NCBI GenBank assembly: GCA_003488145.1
Contig: DNMQ01000122.1
Span: forward strand, 1 to 6,105
DNA length: 6,105 nt
Reading direction: 5' to 3'
Source: Pseudomonas sp.
Lineage (GTDB): Bacteria; Pseudomonadota; Gammaproteobacteria; Pseudomonadales; Pseudomonadaceae
Shown: positions 1-5,867 of the stretch, one piece after another
Layout of the letters: every line of letters starts with the position of its first letter
Position numbering within the stretch: the stretch's first letter is position 1
Made by a program: the position numbers and the translations under genes
Notes under the pieces: model-generated
What the model saw: the letters and a program-made list of their open reading frames with translations, nothing else
What the model was told of the DNA's origin: nothing
Database searches by the model: none

Positions 1-503
1 AGCTCATGCTGGCCAGCCTCTCCTTCGCAGGTCTGGTCGCACTCGCCGGTTGTTCATTTCCCGGGGTTTACAAGGTCGACATTCAACAGGGCAATGTCGT
101 CACGCAGGACATGATAGACCAGTTGCGCCCCGGAATGACCCGCCAGCAGGTGCGGTTTATCATGGGCAACCCGCTGATCACCGACACCTTCCATGCCAAC
201 CGCTGGGACTACCTGTACAGCATCCAGCCGGGCGGCAGTCCGCGCCAGCAGGAGCGCGTCAGCCTGGTGTTCAATGCCAACGACCAGCTGGCGGGCCTGG
301 CCGGCGACTTCATGCCCGGCGTAAGCCGCGATGAACAGATCCTTGGCCGCGACGCCCAGGCGCCTGACGCGGCTCCTGCCGCCCAGCCAAGTCAGCCTGA
401 AGAGCGCCCTGCGCCTGGCTCGCTGCTGGAGCAGATTCAGCGTGAAGTGGATGAAGCGGAGCCGGTTCCGGTGCCGATTCCCGAACCGCTGGAAACCGAA
501 TAA
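1..503 (+). CDS. bamE: BamE/OmlA outer-membrane lipoprotein, 5' end missing
   Basis: BamE is a small lipoprotein of the BAM complex, which inserts beta-barrel proteins into the outer membrane from its periplasmic face. The reading frame is already open at the window edge. An ATG at 6 is in frame, but using it would leave a signal peptide with no basic N-terminal region, so the true start is probably a few codons upstream of the window. Counting from that ATG, a hydrophobic stretch ends in the lipobox LAGC (residues 13-16), with Cys16 as the lipidation site. The SmpA/OmlA fold follows: an initial strand region, the helix-forming [15 protein letters not shown], then FIMGNPL and a WDYLYSI strand, to about residue 110. 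The last 50 or so residues are rich in Pro, Glu, Gln and Ala and probably disordered; this tail is absent from the shorter E. coli protein. It converges on rnfH. Confidence 0.93.
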   Translation, partial: LMLASLSFAGLVALAGCSFPGVYKVDIQQGNVVTQDMIDQLRPGMTRQQVRFIMGNPLITDTFHANRWDYLYSIQPGGSPRQQERVSLVFNANDQLAGLAGDFMPGVSRDEQILGRDAQAPDAAPAAQPSQPEERPAPGSLLEQIQREVDEAEPVPVPIPEPLETE

Positions 504-538
504 AGAAACGCCCGGCTAGCCCGGGCGTTTTTGTTTCA
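504..538. terminator. Bidirectional intrinsic terminator between bamE and rnfH
   Basis: A perfect 10-bp stem, AAACGCCCGG (506-515) with CCGGGCGTTT (521-530), closes a CTAGC loop. On the plus strand it is followed by TTGTTT, which extends the T-run of the stem end. On the minus strand the tail reads TTTCTTTA. The hairpin starts three bases after the bamE stop codon and ends about 15 bases past the rnfH stop codon, so it can end transcription of both convergent units. Confidence 0.9.
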
Positions 539-544
539 GCATAT

Positions 545-859
545 TCAAGCGTCTTCGGCCTTGTTCTTTGCTGCCCGTGCGGCGCGCTGTTTGCGCACCT
601 CTTTCGGGTCGGCAATCAGCGGCCGGTAGATCTCCACGCGCTCACCCTCCTCGAGCACGCGCTCATCGGGCTTGGGCACGGCCTTGCCGAAGATACCCAA
701 CGGAGCTGCGGCCAGATCGAGCCCTGGGAAGTGCGCATCCATTCCCGAACGCAAGGCCGCCTCGCGCACGGTGGTGCCCGCGGGCACGGTCATCTGCAGC
801 AGCTTCTGCTTGTCGGCCAGGGCATAGACCACTTCGACCGCAATCGATTGCTTATCCAT
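545..859 (-). CDS. rnfH: RnfH/RatB family ubiquitin-like protein (UPF0125)
   Basis: This 104-residue protein belongs to the RnfH/RatB family, small beta-grasp (ubiquitin/ThiS-like) proteins whose molecular role is not settled. The family is known as RatB beside ratA in E. coli and as RnfH in some rnf operons. An N-terminal strand pair (IAVEVVYAL, residues 6-14; KLLQMTVPAG, 19-28) is followed by a helix (TTVREAALRSG). Then come the family signature LGIFGKAV (54-61) and DERVLEEGERVEIYRPL (65-81). The tail from about residue 84 is strongly basic (KEVRKQRAARAAKNK). The ATG at 859 is chosen because the protein then begins at the family's usual point; a frame extending to 961 would run through ratA. 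The start overlaps the ratA stop in ATGGATAA (8 bases) and its own Shine-Dalgarno sequence is weak, so translational coupling to ratA is likely. Confidence 0.92.
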   Translation of the reverse strand: MDKQSIAVEVVYALADKQKLLQMTVPAGTTVREAALRSGMDAHFPGLDLAAAPLGIFGKAVPKPDERVLEEGERVEIYRPLIADPKEVRKQRAARAAKNKAEDA

Positions 860-1286
860 ATAGCTGCTTCGCCCGCTCGCAGAAGGCATCGACCAAGGTA
901 TTGGCGGCCTGATTGAACAACGGCCCAAGGGTCGCCTTGACCAACGGCCCGGCGTAATCAAAGGTCAGATCCAGACTGATCTTGCAGGCCTTTTCCCCCA
1001 GGGCCTTGAATTCCCAGATGCCATGAAGATGGCTGAATGGGCCTTCCTCAAGCGTCATCTCGATCCGCTTGCCGAACTCCAGCGCGTTACGCGTCATGAA
1101 GCGCTGACTCAACCCGGCCTTCGCCACCGTCATGCTGGCGTGCATTTCGGTCTCGCTGCTGGAAAGCACCTCAGTCGCTGAACACCAGGGCAGGAACTGC
1201 GGGTAGCTGGCTACGTCGTTGACCATGTCGAACAGCGCCTGGGCCGGGTACGGCAGCAGCGCGGAACGTTGAATGTGCGTCGTCAT
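852..1286 (-). CDS. ratA: RatA-type START/Coq10-like protein
   Basis: This 144-residue protein is a single START/polyketide-cyclase-like helix-grip domain of the RatA/Coq10 family. E. coli RatA has been described as a factor that blocks association of ribosomal subunits. Mitochondrial Coq10 and its bacterial relatives bind ubiquinone, so the physiological role is not fixed by sequence alone. Family marks visible are HIQRSALLPYPAQALFDMVNDV (4-25), YPQFLPWCS (28-36), the central GLSQRFMTRN (58-67), GPFSHLHGIWEF (82-93) and a long C-terminal helix (GPLFNQAANTLVDAFCERAK, 121-140). The start at 1286 has AAGG five bases upstream. It is the first gene of a two-gene unit with rnfH and is divergent from smpB, a neighbourhood also seen in E. 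coli. Calling the pair a toxin-antitoxin system is not supported: both are widespread core genes. Confidence 0.93.
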   Translation of the reverse strand: MTTHIQRSALLPYPAQALFDMVNDVASYPQFLPWCSATEVLSSSETEMHASMTVAKAGLSQRFMTRNALEFGKRIEMTLEEGPFSHLHGIWEFKALGEKACKISLDLTFDYAGPLVKATLGPLFNQAANTLVDAFCERAKQLYG

Positions 1287-1496
1287 GCGGACCTTCTACG
1301 TCGTCGTTTCATTGCGCGCCATCCAAAAGTTGGCGCAGCCAGCCCGCAACCGCGGCTTCCGGGCGACACCCGGGAAGCGGCTCAGCGCAAAGCGGGGCAC
1401 ATTGTCGGGGATTAACGGCTGCCCCTCAAGTTTCTGCCGCCAGCGCTCTTGCAGGCTGTCGCCAGCCGCAGCGGGACTCCCTATAATGCGCCCCCT
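1287..1496. promoter_or_regulatory. Divergent ratA/smpB intergenic region
   Basis: These 210 bases must carry promoters for both directions. For the minus strand a weak candidate is TTGAGG, 17 bases, then GACAAT (four of six matches in each box), reading toward ratA from around 1390-1430. The plus-strand element is listed separately. I see no operator-like palindrome or RNA gene here. Confidence 0.35.
1482..1487 (+). promoter_or_regulatory. Consensus -10 box (TATAAT) of smpB
   Basis: A perfect TATAAT lies only nine bases before the smpB ATG at 1497. No convincing -35 box sits 16-18 bases upstream: TCGCCA at 1459-1464 is poor, and TTGCAG at 1449 is 27 bases away. Normal spacing puts the transcription start at about 1494-1497, that is at or just before the start codon. 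See the leaderless-mRNA finding. Confidence 0.55.
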
Positions 1497-1979
1497 ATGG
1501 CCAAACAGAAGAAACAGTCCCCCGGGACCATCGCGCTGAACAAGAAAGCGCTACACGACTACTTCATCGAACAGAAATTCGAGGCGGGCCTCGTCCTGGC
1601 CGGCTGGGAAGTGAAGAGCATGCGCGCCGGCAAGGCTCAGCTGGTCGACAGCTACGTCCTGCTCAAGGATGGCGAAGCCTGGCTGATGGGTGCGCACATC
1701 ACGCCGCTGACCAGCGCCAGCACACACGTCATTGCCGACCCGACCCGCACCCGCAAGCTGCTGCTGAACAAGCGCGAGCTGGGCAAGCTGTTCGGCGCCG
1801 TACAGCAGAAAGGCTACGCCTGCGTAGCGCTGTCGCTGTACTGGAAGAAGCACATGATCAAGTGCGAGATTGCCCTCGGCAAAGGCAAGAAGGAGTACGA
1901 CAAGCGCCACACCGAGAAGGAACGCGATTCCGATCGGGAGATCCAGCGCGCGATGCGCACCAAGGGCAAGGACGACTGA
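1497..1979 (+). CDS. smpB: SsrA (tmRNA)-binding protein SmpB
   Basis: SmpB binds the tRNA-like domain of tmRNA and delivers it to stalled ribosomes for trans-translation, in which the incomplete protein is tagged and released. The 160-residue length fits the family. Visible marks are the start [26 protein letters not shown] (15-34), the hallmark [19 protein letters not shown] (36-54), [15 protein letters not shown] (81-95), and the strand [27 protein letters not shown] (106-132). The C-terminal tail from about residue 133 ([20 protein letters not shown]) is the part known to fold as a helix in the mRNA channel. The frame is open upstream to 1449, but the ATG at 1497 matches the family start. 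No purine-rich ribosome binding site precedes it. The tmRNA gene ssrA is not in this window. Confidence 0.97.
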   Translation: MAKQKKQSPGTIALNKKALHDYFIEQKFEAGLVLAGWEVKSMRAGKAQLVDSYVLLKDGEAWLMGAHITPLTSASTHVIADPTRTRKLLLNKRELGKLFGAVQQKGYACVALSLYWKKHMIKCEIALGKGKKEYDKRHTEKERDSDREIQRAMRTKGKDD

Positions 1980-2023
1980 GCCGCGCCCGTCGCATGGCCC
2001 GATAAGCCCACGCGGCAGTACCC

Positions 2024-2047
2024 GAGCCGGCAGGCAAGTGCCGGCTC
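2024..2047. terminator. Hairpin between convergent smpB and lldR
   Basis: GAGCCGGCA (2024-2032) pairs perfectly with TGCCGGCTC (2039-2047) around a six-base GGCAAG loop. It sits in the 73-base gap between the smpB and lldR stop codons and is symmetric, so it could serve both transcripts. Neither side has a T-run, so it is a non-canonical terminator or a 3'-end stabilising stem rather than a clear intrinsic terminator. Confidence 0.5.
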
Positions 2048-2052
2048 CGCTC

Positions 2053-2838
2053 TCACCCTTCCTTCTGCATCCGCTCTCCCTGCCTGCGCTGCGCGCGCGC
2101 CAGACGCTGAGCCTCCTGCTGACCTTCAGCCAGCACTTCCTGCACGTAATTGATATGCCGATGAATGACCTCCCGCGCCTCGGTCGCTCGCCTGGCCATG
2201 ATCGCCTCGTACAACTCGCGATGCTGGCTCATCAGCATGTCCCGCGTTTCGTCACGCAGGGCGTACATGCCGCCGATATTGGTCACCACGTTGCGCTTGA
2301 GCAGGTCGAACAGGCCACGAATGGTATGCAGCAGCACCGCGTTGTGGCTGGCTTCGGCAATGGCGAGGTGGAACTGGGCATCGGCTGCGCCCTCTTCCGC
2401 CCGGGAGACCTTGCCTTCCCGGGCGTAGCAGTCCTGCAATGCGGCAAAGGCTTCGGTGAGCCGCTTCCGATCCACCTCGGTCGCACGCAGCGCTGCGTAG
2501 TAGGCGCAGCTGCCCTCGAGCGTGTGGCGAAACTCCAATAAGTCGCGCTGCGCATCGCTGTTGTTTTCCAGCAGATGCAGCAACGGATCACTAAACGTCG
2601 AGCCCAGCGACTCGGCGACGAACGTACCTCCGCCATGCCGGCTGACCAGCAGCCCCTTGGCCGCGAGCTTCTGAATCGCTTCGCGCAGCGAAGGCCGCGA
2701 AACACCAAAGCTTTCAGCCAGGGCGCGCTCCGCAGGCAGACGCTCACCCGCCTTGAGCGTGCCCTCGAGAATCATGGTTTCCAGCTGCGCGACGATATCG
2801 TCCGCTAGCCGCCGCTGTCGCACCATCCCCACGTCCAT
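2053..2838 (-). CDS. lldR: LldR, FadR-type GntR repressor of lactate use genes
   Basis: LldR represses lactate permease and dehydrogenase genes; in Pseudomonas it is relieved by lactate. The 261-residue protein has an N-terminal winged helix (about 5-75), with the GntR signature at LPAERALAESFGVSRPSLREA (34-54) and the wing LVSRHGGGTFV (64-74). A C-terminal all-helical FCD ligand domain (about 95-240) carries the expected metal/ligand residues Asp153 and His157 (DAQFHLAIAE), His206 (SQHREL) and His228 (HRHINYV). The ATG at 2838 is preferred because GGGGTGG lies just upstream at good spacing. The in-frame GTG at 2844 and ATG at 2826 have G-runs directly abutting them, with no spacer. It is divergent from lldP, and an operator-like palindrome lies between its predicted promoter and start codon, implying autoregulation. 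Confidence 0.93.
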   Translation of the reverse strand: MDVGMVRQRRLADDIVAQLETMILEGTLKAGERLPAERALAESFGVSRPSLREAIQKLAAKGLLVSRHGGGTFVAESLGSTFSDPLLHLLENNSDAQRDLLEFRHTLEGSCAYYAALRATEVDRKRLTEAFAALQDCYAREGKVSRAEEGAADAQFHLAIAEASHNAVLLHTIRGLFDLLKRNVVTNIGGMYALRDETRDMLMSQHRELYEAIMARRATEAREVIHRHINYVQEVLAEGQQEAQRLARAQRRQGERMQKEG

Positions 2839-2847
2839 AGCCACCCC

Positions 2848-2864
2848 GAATGGTCATACCAATC
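2848..2864. promoter_or_regulatory. LldR operator O1, in front of lldR
   Basis: TGGT-CAT-ACCA at 2851-2861 is a perfect match to the TGGT-N3-ACCA palindrome bound by FadR/LldR-type GntR proteins. Symmetry resumes at the outer bases GA (2848-2849) and TC (2863-2864). It lies at the predicted transcription start of lldR, 13 bases upstream of its ATG, where a bound repressor would block lldR itself. It is also the remote partner of O2, 133 bp away centre to centre. Confidence 0.75.
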
Positions 2865-2869
2865 CGAAA

Positions 2870-2898
2870 ATGCTAGCCATGACCGCGCATCTGCACAA
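2870..2898 (-). promoter_or_regulatory. Candidate lldR promoter
   Basis: On the minus strand, TTGTGC (2898-2893), a 17-base spacer and TAGCAT (2875-2870) form a plausible sigma-70 promoter. The -35 matches three of six positions and the -10 four of six. Transcription would begin near 2863, at the edge of operator O1. The assignment rests on spacing and position only. Confidence 0.4.
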
Positions 2899-2934
2899 GG
2901 CCGGCTGTTGCGACCAAAGTCTATAGCTAGCTAA

Positions 2935-2963
2935 TTGACGCCCCTATACGCAGCTCTTACGCT
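2935..2963 (+). promoter_or_regulatory. Candidate lldP promoter
   Basis: TTGACG (2935-2940, five of six matches) is followed after exactly 17 bases by TACGCT (2958-2963, three of six). The predicted start is near 2970, which puts operator O2 at about +19 and O1 at about -114. E. coli lldPRD has its two LldR operators at comparable positions. A short palindrome, TAGCTAGCTA (2924-2933), lies immediately upstream of the -35. Confidence 0.5.
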
Positions 2964-2980
2964 GGCCATTCACTCCTGTT

Positions 2981-2997
2981 AATTGGTATTACCACTT
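2981..2997. promoter_or_regulatory. LldR operator O2, downstream of the lldP promoter
   Basis: TGGT-ATT-ACCA (2984-2994) is a perfect core palindrome of the FadR/LldR type, with outer symmetry AA (2981-2982) and TT (2996-2997). It shares with O1 the same pattern, including the broken pair next to the core. It lies about 19 bases after the predicted lldP transcription start, a classic roadblock or repression position. Confidence 0.78.
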
Positions 2998-3008
2998 TAC
3001 AGAGTGGT
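2991..3008 (+). repeat. Inverted repeat in the lldP leader
   Basis: ACCACT (2991-2996) and AGTGGT (3003-3008) are perfectly complementary around TTACAG. The left arm shares its ACCA with operator O2. As RNA this makes a short 6-bp hairpin near the 5' end of the predicted transcript. As DNA the right arm offers one more TGGT half-site. Confidence 0.5.
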
Positions 3009-3029
3009 CTAAAAATAAGAGGACTCAGC

Positions 3030-3104
3030 ATGAGATCTGCGCACAAAAACTACTCCACGGTCCGCTCAGGGCCCCATCTGAACCGAACCGCAGGGGAAGC
3101 CTGA
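3030..3104 (+). CDS. Putative 24-residue leader peptide upstream of lldP
   Basis: An ATG at 3030 is preceded by a well-placed Shine-Dalgarno sequence, AGAGGA, with six to seven bases of spacing. The frame runs [20 protein letters not shown] followed by AGEA and ends in TGA at 3102-3104, one base before the lldP ATG (TGACATG). It is not in frame with lldP. The peptide resembles no family I know and has no run of a regulatory amino acid, so classical attenuation is not suggested. The ribosome's position suggests translational coupling, because reading this ORF would carry ribosomes to the lldP start and melt the CCC..CTG/CAGGGG pairing (3073-3096) that can cover the lldP ribosome binding site. 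It could also be chance in a GC-rich leader. Confidence 0.42.
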   Translation: MRSAHKNYSTVRSGPHLNRTAGEA

Positions 3105-3105
3105 C

Positions 3106-4800
3106 ATGTCCAACGGACTGCTCGCACTTTTCGCCTTCACACCCATTCTGCTCGCAGCAATCATGCTGATCGGTCTGCGCTGGCCCGCCAGCCGCGCCAT
3201 GCCGCTGGTCTTCCTGTTCACCGCAGCCATCGGGCTGTTCGTCTGGGACATGAGCGTCAACCGCATCATCGCCTCGACGCTGCAAGGCCTGGTGATCACC
3301 CTGGGCCTGCTGTGGATCATCTTCGGCGCAATCCTGCTGCTGAACACCCTCAAGCATTCCGGCGGCATCACCGCCATTCGTGCCGGTTTCACCACAATCA
3401 GCCCTGACCGCCGCATCCAGGCCATCATCATCGCCTGGCTGTTCGGTTGCTTCATCGAAGGCGCTTCCGGCTTTGGCACTCCGGCCGCCATCGCCGCACC
3501 GCTGCTGGTTGCGGTCGGCTTCCCGGCAATGGCTGCAGTCCTGCTCGGCATGCTGGTGCAAAGCACGCCGGTGTCTTTCGGCGCGGTCGGTACGCCGATC
3601 GTCGTGGGCATCAACAGCGGCCTGGATACCGCCACCATCGGCGCGCAACTGGTTGCGCAGGGGTCCAGCTGGAACGCCTACCTGCAGCAGATCACCAGCA
3701 GTGTGGCGATCACCCACGCCATCGTCGGCACAGTAATGCCGCTGGTCATGGTGCTGATGCTGACGCGCTTCTTCGGCAAGGAGAAAAGCTGGAAAGCCGG
3801 CTTCGAAGTGTTGCCGTTCGCGATCTTCGCCGGTCTGGCCTTCACCCTGCCCTACGCGGCCACCGGCATCTTCCTCGGTCCGGAATTCCCGTCGCTGCTC
3901 GGCGGTCTGGTAGGCCTGGCGATCGTCACCACCGCGGCTCGCTTCAACTTCCTGACGCCGAAGACCACCTGGGACTTCGCCGACGCCAAGGAATGGCCAG
4001 CCGAATGGCTGGGCACCATAGAAATGAAGCTGGACGACATCGCGGCGCGCCCGATGAGCGCCTTTCGTGCCTGGCTGCCCTACGTGCTGGTCGGCGCGAT
4101 TCTGGTGATCAGCCGCGTGTTCCCGCAGGTCACGGCTGCGCTGAAATCGGTATCCATCGCCTTTGCCAACATCCTCGGTGAGACCGGCATCAATGCCGGC
4201 ATTGAACCCCTGTATCTGCCGGGCGGCATCCTGGTCATGGTGGTGCTGATTACGTTCTTCCTGCACGGCATGCGCGTTTCCGAGCTCAAGGCTGCCGTGA
4301 AGGAATCCAGCAGCGTGCTGCTCAGCGCCGGATTCGTACTGCTGTTCACCGTGCCGATGGTGCGCATCCTGATCAACTCCGGTGTCAACGGCGCCGAGCT
4401 GGCCAGCATGCCAATCGTCATGGCGCGTTATGTCGCCGATAGCGTCGGCAGCATCTACCCGCTGCTGGCGCCGTCGGTGGGCGCTCTGGGCGCATTCCTC
4501 GCTGGCTCCAACACCGTCAGCAACATGATGTTCAGCCAGTTCCAGTTTGGCGTCGCGCAGTCGCTCGGAATTTCCGGCGCGATGGTGGTTGCCACCCAGG
4601 CTGTTGGCGCTGCGGCAGGCAACATGGTTGCGATCCACAACGTGGTGGCGGCATCCGCTACCGTCGGCCTGCTCGGTCGCGAAGGCTCCACGCTGCGCAA
4701 GACCATATGGCCTACGCTGTACTACGTGCTGTTCACGGGGGTGATCGGCCTGATCGCCATCTACGTGCTAGGCGTGACCGACCCACTGGTCGGCGTGTAA
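3106..4800 (+). CDS. lldP: L-lactate permease LldP/LctP family
   Basis: This 564-residue inner-membrane protein belongs to the lactate permease family (TC 2.A.14), which imports lactate, and in some members glycolate, with protons. Hydrophobic segments fill nearly the whole length, consistent with 12 or more membrane helices. Conserved family stretches are [20 protein letters not shown] (114-133), [17 protein letters not shown] (152-168) and, near the C-terminus, [10 protein letters not shown] (467-476) with [19 protein letters not shown] (498-516). A soluble loop lies around 282-320 ([18 protein letters not shown]). By eye it differs a good deal from the E. coli LldP/GlcA type outside these motifs. 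The start at 3106 has AGGGGAAG nine bases upstream. It is divergent from lldR and leads the lldE-lldF genes, which points to lactate as substrate. Confidence 0.94.
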   Translation: MSNGLLALFAFTPILLAAIMLIGLRWPASRAMPLVFLFTAAIGLFVWDMSVNRIIASTLQGLVITLGLLWIIFGAILLLNTLKHSGGITAIRAGFTTISPDRRIQAIIIAWLFGCFIEGASGFGTPAAIAAPLLVAVGFPAMAAVLLGMLVQSTPVSFGAVGTPIVVGINSGLDTATIGAQLVAQGSSWNAYLQQITSSVAITHAIVGTVMPLVMVLMLTRFFGKEKSWKAGFEVLPFAIFAGLAFTLPYAATGIFLGPEFPSLLGGLVGLAIVTTAARFNFLTPKTTWDFADAKEWPAEWLGTIEMKLDDIAARPMSAFRAWLPYVLVGAILVISRVFPQVTAALKSVSIAFANILGETGINAGIEPLYLPGGILVMVVLITFFLHGMRVSELKAAVKESSSVLLSAGFVLLFTVPMVRILINSGVNGAELASMPIVMARYVADSVGSIYPLLAPSVGALGAFLAGSNTVSNMMFSQFQFGVAQSLGISGAMVVATQAVGAAAGNMVAIHNVVAASATVGLLGREGSTLRKTIWPTLYYVLFTGVIGLIAIYVLGVTDPLVGV

Positions 4801-4808
4801 GAAACAGG

Positions 4809-4836
4809 AATCGTGCCCCCGCTTGGGGGCACGGTT
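4809..4836 (+). terminator. Strong hairpin after lldP, no U-run
   Basis: CGTGCCCCC (4812-4820) pairs with GGGGGCACG (4825-4833) around GCTT. One G-U and two A-T pairs extend the stem to about 12 bp. The next bases are GCATTCC, not a T-run, so complete termination is not expected. It starts eight bases after the lldP stop and more likely protects the lldP 3' end or partly reduces readthrough into lldE. Confidence 0.6.
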
Positions 4837-4857
4837 GCATTCCAGAAACCGCACCTG

Positions 4858-5013
4858 ACAGGCCCATTGAAAAACGTAGGCGAGACCGGCAAGACGAGGC
4901 AAAGCAGCCGAAGAAAGGACTGGGCTCGCATACGAGTTCAGGTTCCTAAATGAGCATTCTGAGGCTGCTTTAACGACGCATTGCCAAACGCAGATAGTTT
5001 TTCAAAAGCCTGT
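4858..5013. mobile_element. MITE-like palindromic element in the lldP-lldE gap
   Basis: Two 43-base arms, 4867-4909 and 4963-5005, are imperfect inverted copies of each other. They share TTGAAAAAC at the outer ends, GGCAA in the middle and AAAGCAGCC at the inner ends. Outside them ACAGGC (4858-4863) and GCCTGT (5008-5013) are also complementary, giving 139 bp or 156 bp depending on the border. The centre holds its own hairpin, CTGGGCTCG (4920-4928) with CGAGTTCAG (4933-4941) and a CATA loop, continued by AGGA/TCCT. No protein is encoded. I see no clear target duplication. The structure fits a miniature inverted-repeat element or another dispersed Pseudomonas palindromic repeat; identity with a named family is not established. 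Confidence 0.6.
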
Positions 5014-5023
5014 TTGCGGATAA

Positions 5024-5040
5024 CCGGGCTAACCCGGAGA
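5024..5040 (+). promoter_or_regulatory. Hairpin overlapping the lldE ribosome binding site
   Basis: CCGGG (5024-5028) pairs with CCCGG (5033-5037) around CTAA. The Shine-Dalgarno sequence GGAGA (5036-5040) lies eight bases before the lldE ATG and has its first two G residues in this stem, so access to it could be reduced. The hairpin is short and may be incidental. Confidence 0.35.
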
Positions 5041-5048
5041 CCAAGCCG

Positions 5049-5867
5049 ATGAGCGAACTCTTCTACGATGCTGCGCCGAACGCTACCCGCGTCGCGCCGC
5101 CGCTGCCAAAGCCGCGCGAATACCCCGCCAAGCCGAGCCAGGTTTATCTGTTCGGTACCTGCGTGGTCGACCTGTTCTATCCCGAGGCTGGCCTGGATGC
5201 CATCCGCCTGCTCGAGCGCGAAGGATTGACCGTGCACTTCCCGCAGGGTCAGACCTGCTGCGGCCAGCCGGCCTACACCAGCGGCTACACCGACGAGGCA
5301 CGCAACGTCGCACGGGCGCAACTGGATCTGTTCGCCAACGACTGGCCCGTGGTCGTCCCGTCCGGTTCCTGCGCCGGGATGCTGCGCCACCATTATCTGG
5401 AGCTGTTCAAGGACGAGCCGGCCACGCTGAAGAGGGCGCAAGCGCTGGCCGAGCGCACCTTCGAGCTGGCCGAGTTTCTGCTCAACGTCTGCAAGGTCGA
5501 ATTCAAGGACGCCGGCATGCCGACCAAGGTTGCCCTGCATACCTCCTGCTCGGCCCGTCGCGAGATGAACACCCACCTGCACGGCCGCGCCCTGCTTGCC
5601 CAGCTGGGCCAGGTCGAGCGCGTCGAGCATGATCACGAAAGCGAATGCTGCGGCTTCGGCGGCACCTTCAGCGTGCGCATGCCAGACATCTCCGGCGCCA
5701 TGGTGCTGGACAAGACCCGCGCACTGAAGGAATCCGGCGCGCATCAGGTGATCAGCGCCGACTGTGGCTGCCTGATGAACATCAACGGTTCGCTGGAGAA
5801 ACAGCGTGAAGCCCTGCGCGGTCAGCATCTGGCGACCTTCCTCTGGCAACGCACCGGAGGTGCCTGA
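5049..5867 (+). CDS. lldE: LldE, CCG-domain subunit of L-lactate dehydrogenase LldEFG
   Basis: LldE (LutA, formerly YkgE) is the cysteine-rich subunit of the non-flavin LldEFG/LutABC complex that oxidises L-lactate to pyruvate. The 272-residue protein has two CCG domains. The first has Cys38 (FGTC), Cys70-Cys71-Gly (TCCGQPAYTSG) and Cys108 (PSGSCAGM). The second has Cys167 (HTSCSARREM), Cys200-Cys201-Gly (ECCGFGGTFSVRMPDIS), and Cys239 and Cys241 (ADCGCLMNI). This set is typical of heterodisulfide-reductase-like iron-sulfur ligands. The first 30 residues before QVYLFGTC are a Pro- and Ala-rich extension; the ATG at 5049 is kept because GGAGA stands eight bases upstream. Its stop overlaps the lldF start by one base (TGATG). 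A 248-base gap separates it from lldP. Confidence 0.93.
   Translation: MSELFYDAAPNATRVAPPLPKPREYPAKPSQVYLFGTCVVDLFYPEAGLDAIRLLEREGLTVHFPQGQTCCGQPAYTSGYTDEARNVARAQLDLFANDWPVVVPSGSCAGMLRHHYLELFKDEPATLKRAQALAERTFELAEFLLNVCKVEFKDAGMPTKVALHTSCSARREMNTHLHGRALLAQLGQVERVEHDHESECCGFGGTFSVRMPDISGAMVLDKTRALKESGAHQVISADCGCLMNINGSLEKQREALRGQHLATFLWQRTGGA

Noticed and set aside
852..1286. ratA-rnfH as a type II toxin-antitoxin pair
   Set aside because: Despite the Rat names, both are conserved core genes in this neighbourhood with START/Coq10-like and ubiquitin-like folds. The sequence shows no typical antitoxin DNA-binding region or autoregulatory operator.
1449..1496. Upstream extension of smpB from a TTG at 1449
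   Set aside because: It would add 16 residues not found in the SmpB family and would run across the TATAAT box; the ATG at 1497 gives the canonical MAKQKK start.
2053..2844. lldR start at GTG 2844 or ATG 2826
   Set aside because: Both have G-rich sequence directly abutting the start codon, without usable spacing. ATG 2838 has GGGGTGG at proper distance.
2924..2933. TAGCTAGCTA palindrome just upstream of the lldP -35 box
   Set aside because: It is too short and simple to assign to any regulator and does not match the TGGT-N3-ACCA pattern; it is recorded only as a local symmetry.
3025..4638. 537-codon open frame on the minus strand, antisense to lldP
   Set aside because: It lies entirely within lldP and its leader. 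Its His/Asp/Gln/Arg-rich composition is what a high-GC membrane-protein gene gives when read in antisense; no domain or ribosome binding site is seen. LldP is clearly the real gene.
4938..5849. 303-codon open frame on the minus strand, antisense to lldE
   Set aside because: It covers lldE, which has clear CCG-domain motifs. The antisense protein shows no recognisable family and is explained by codon bias in a GC-rich gene.
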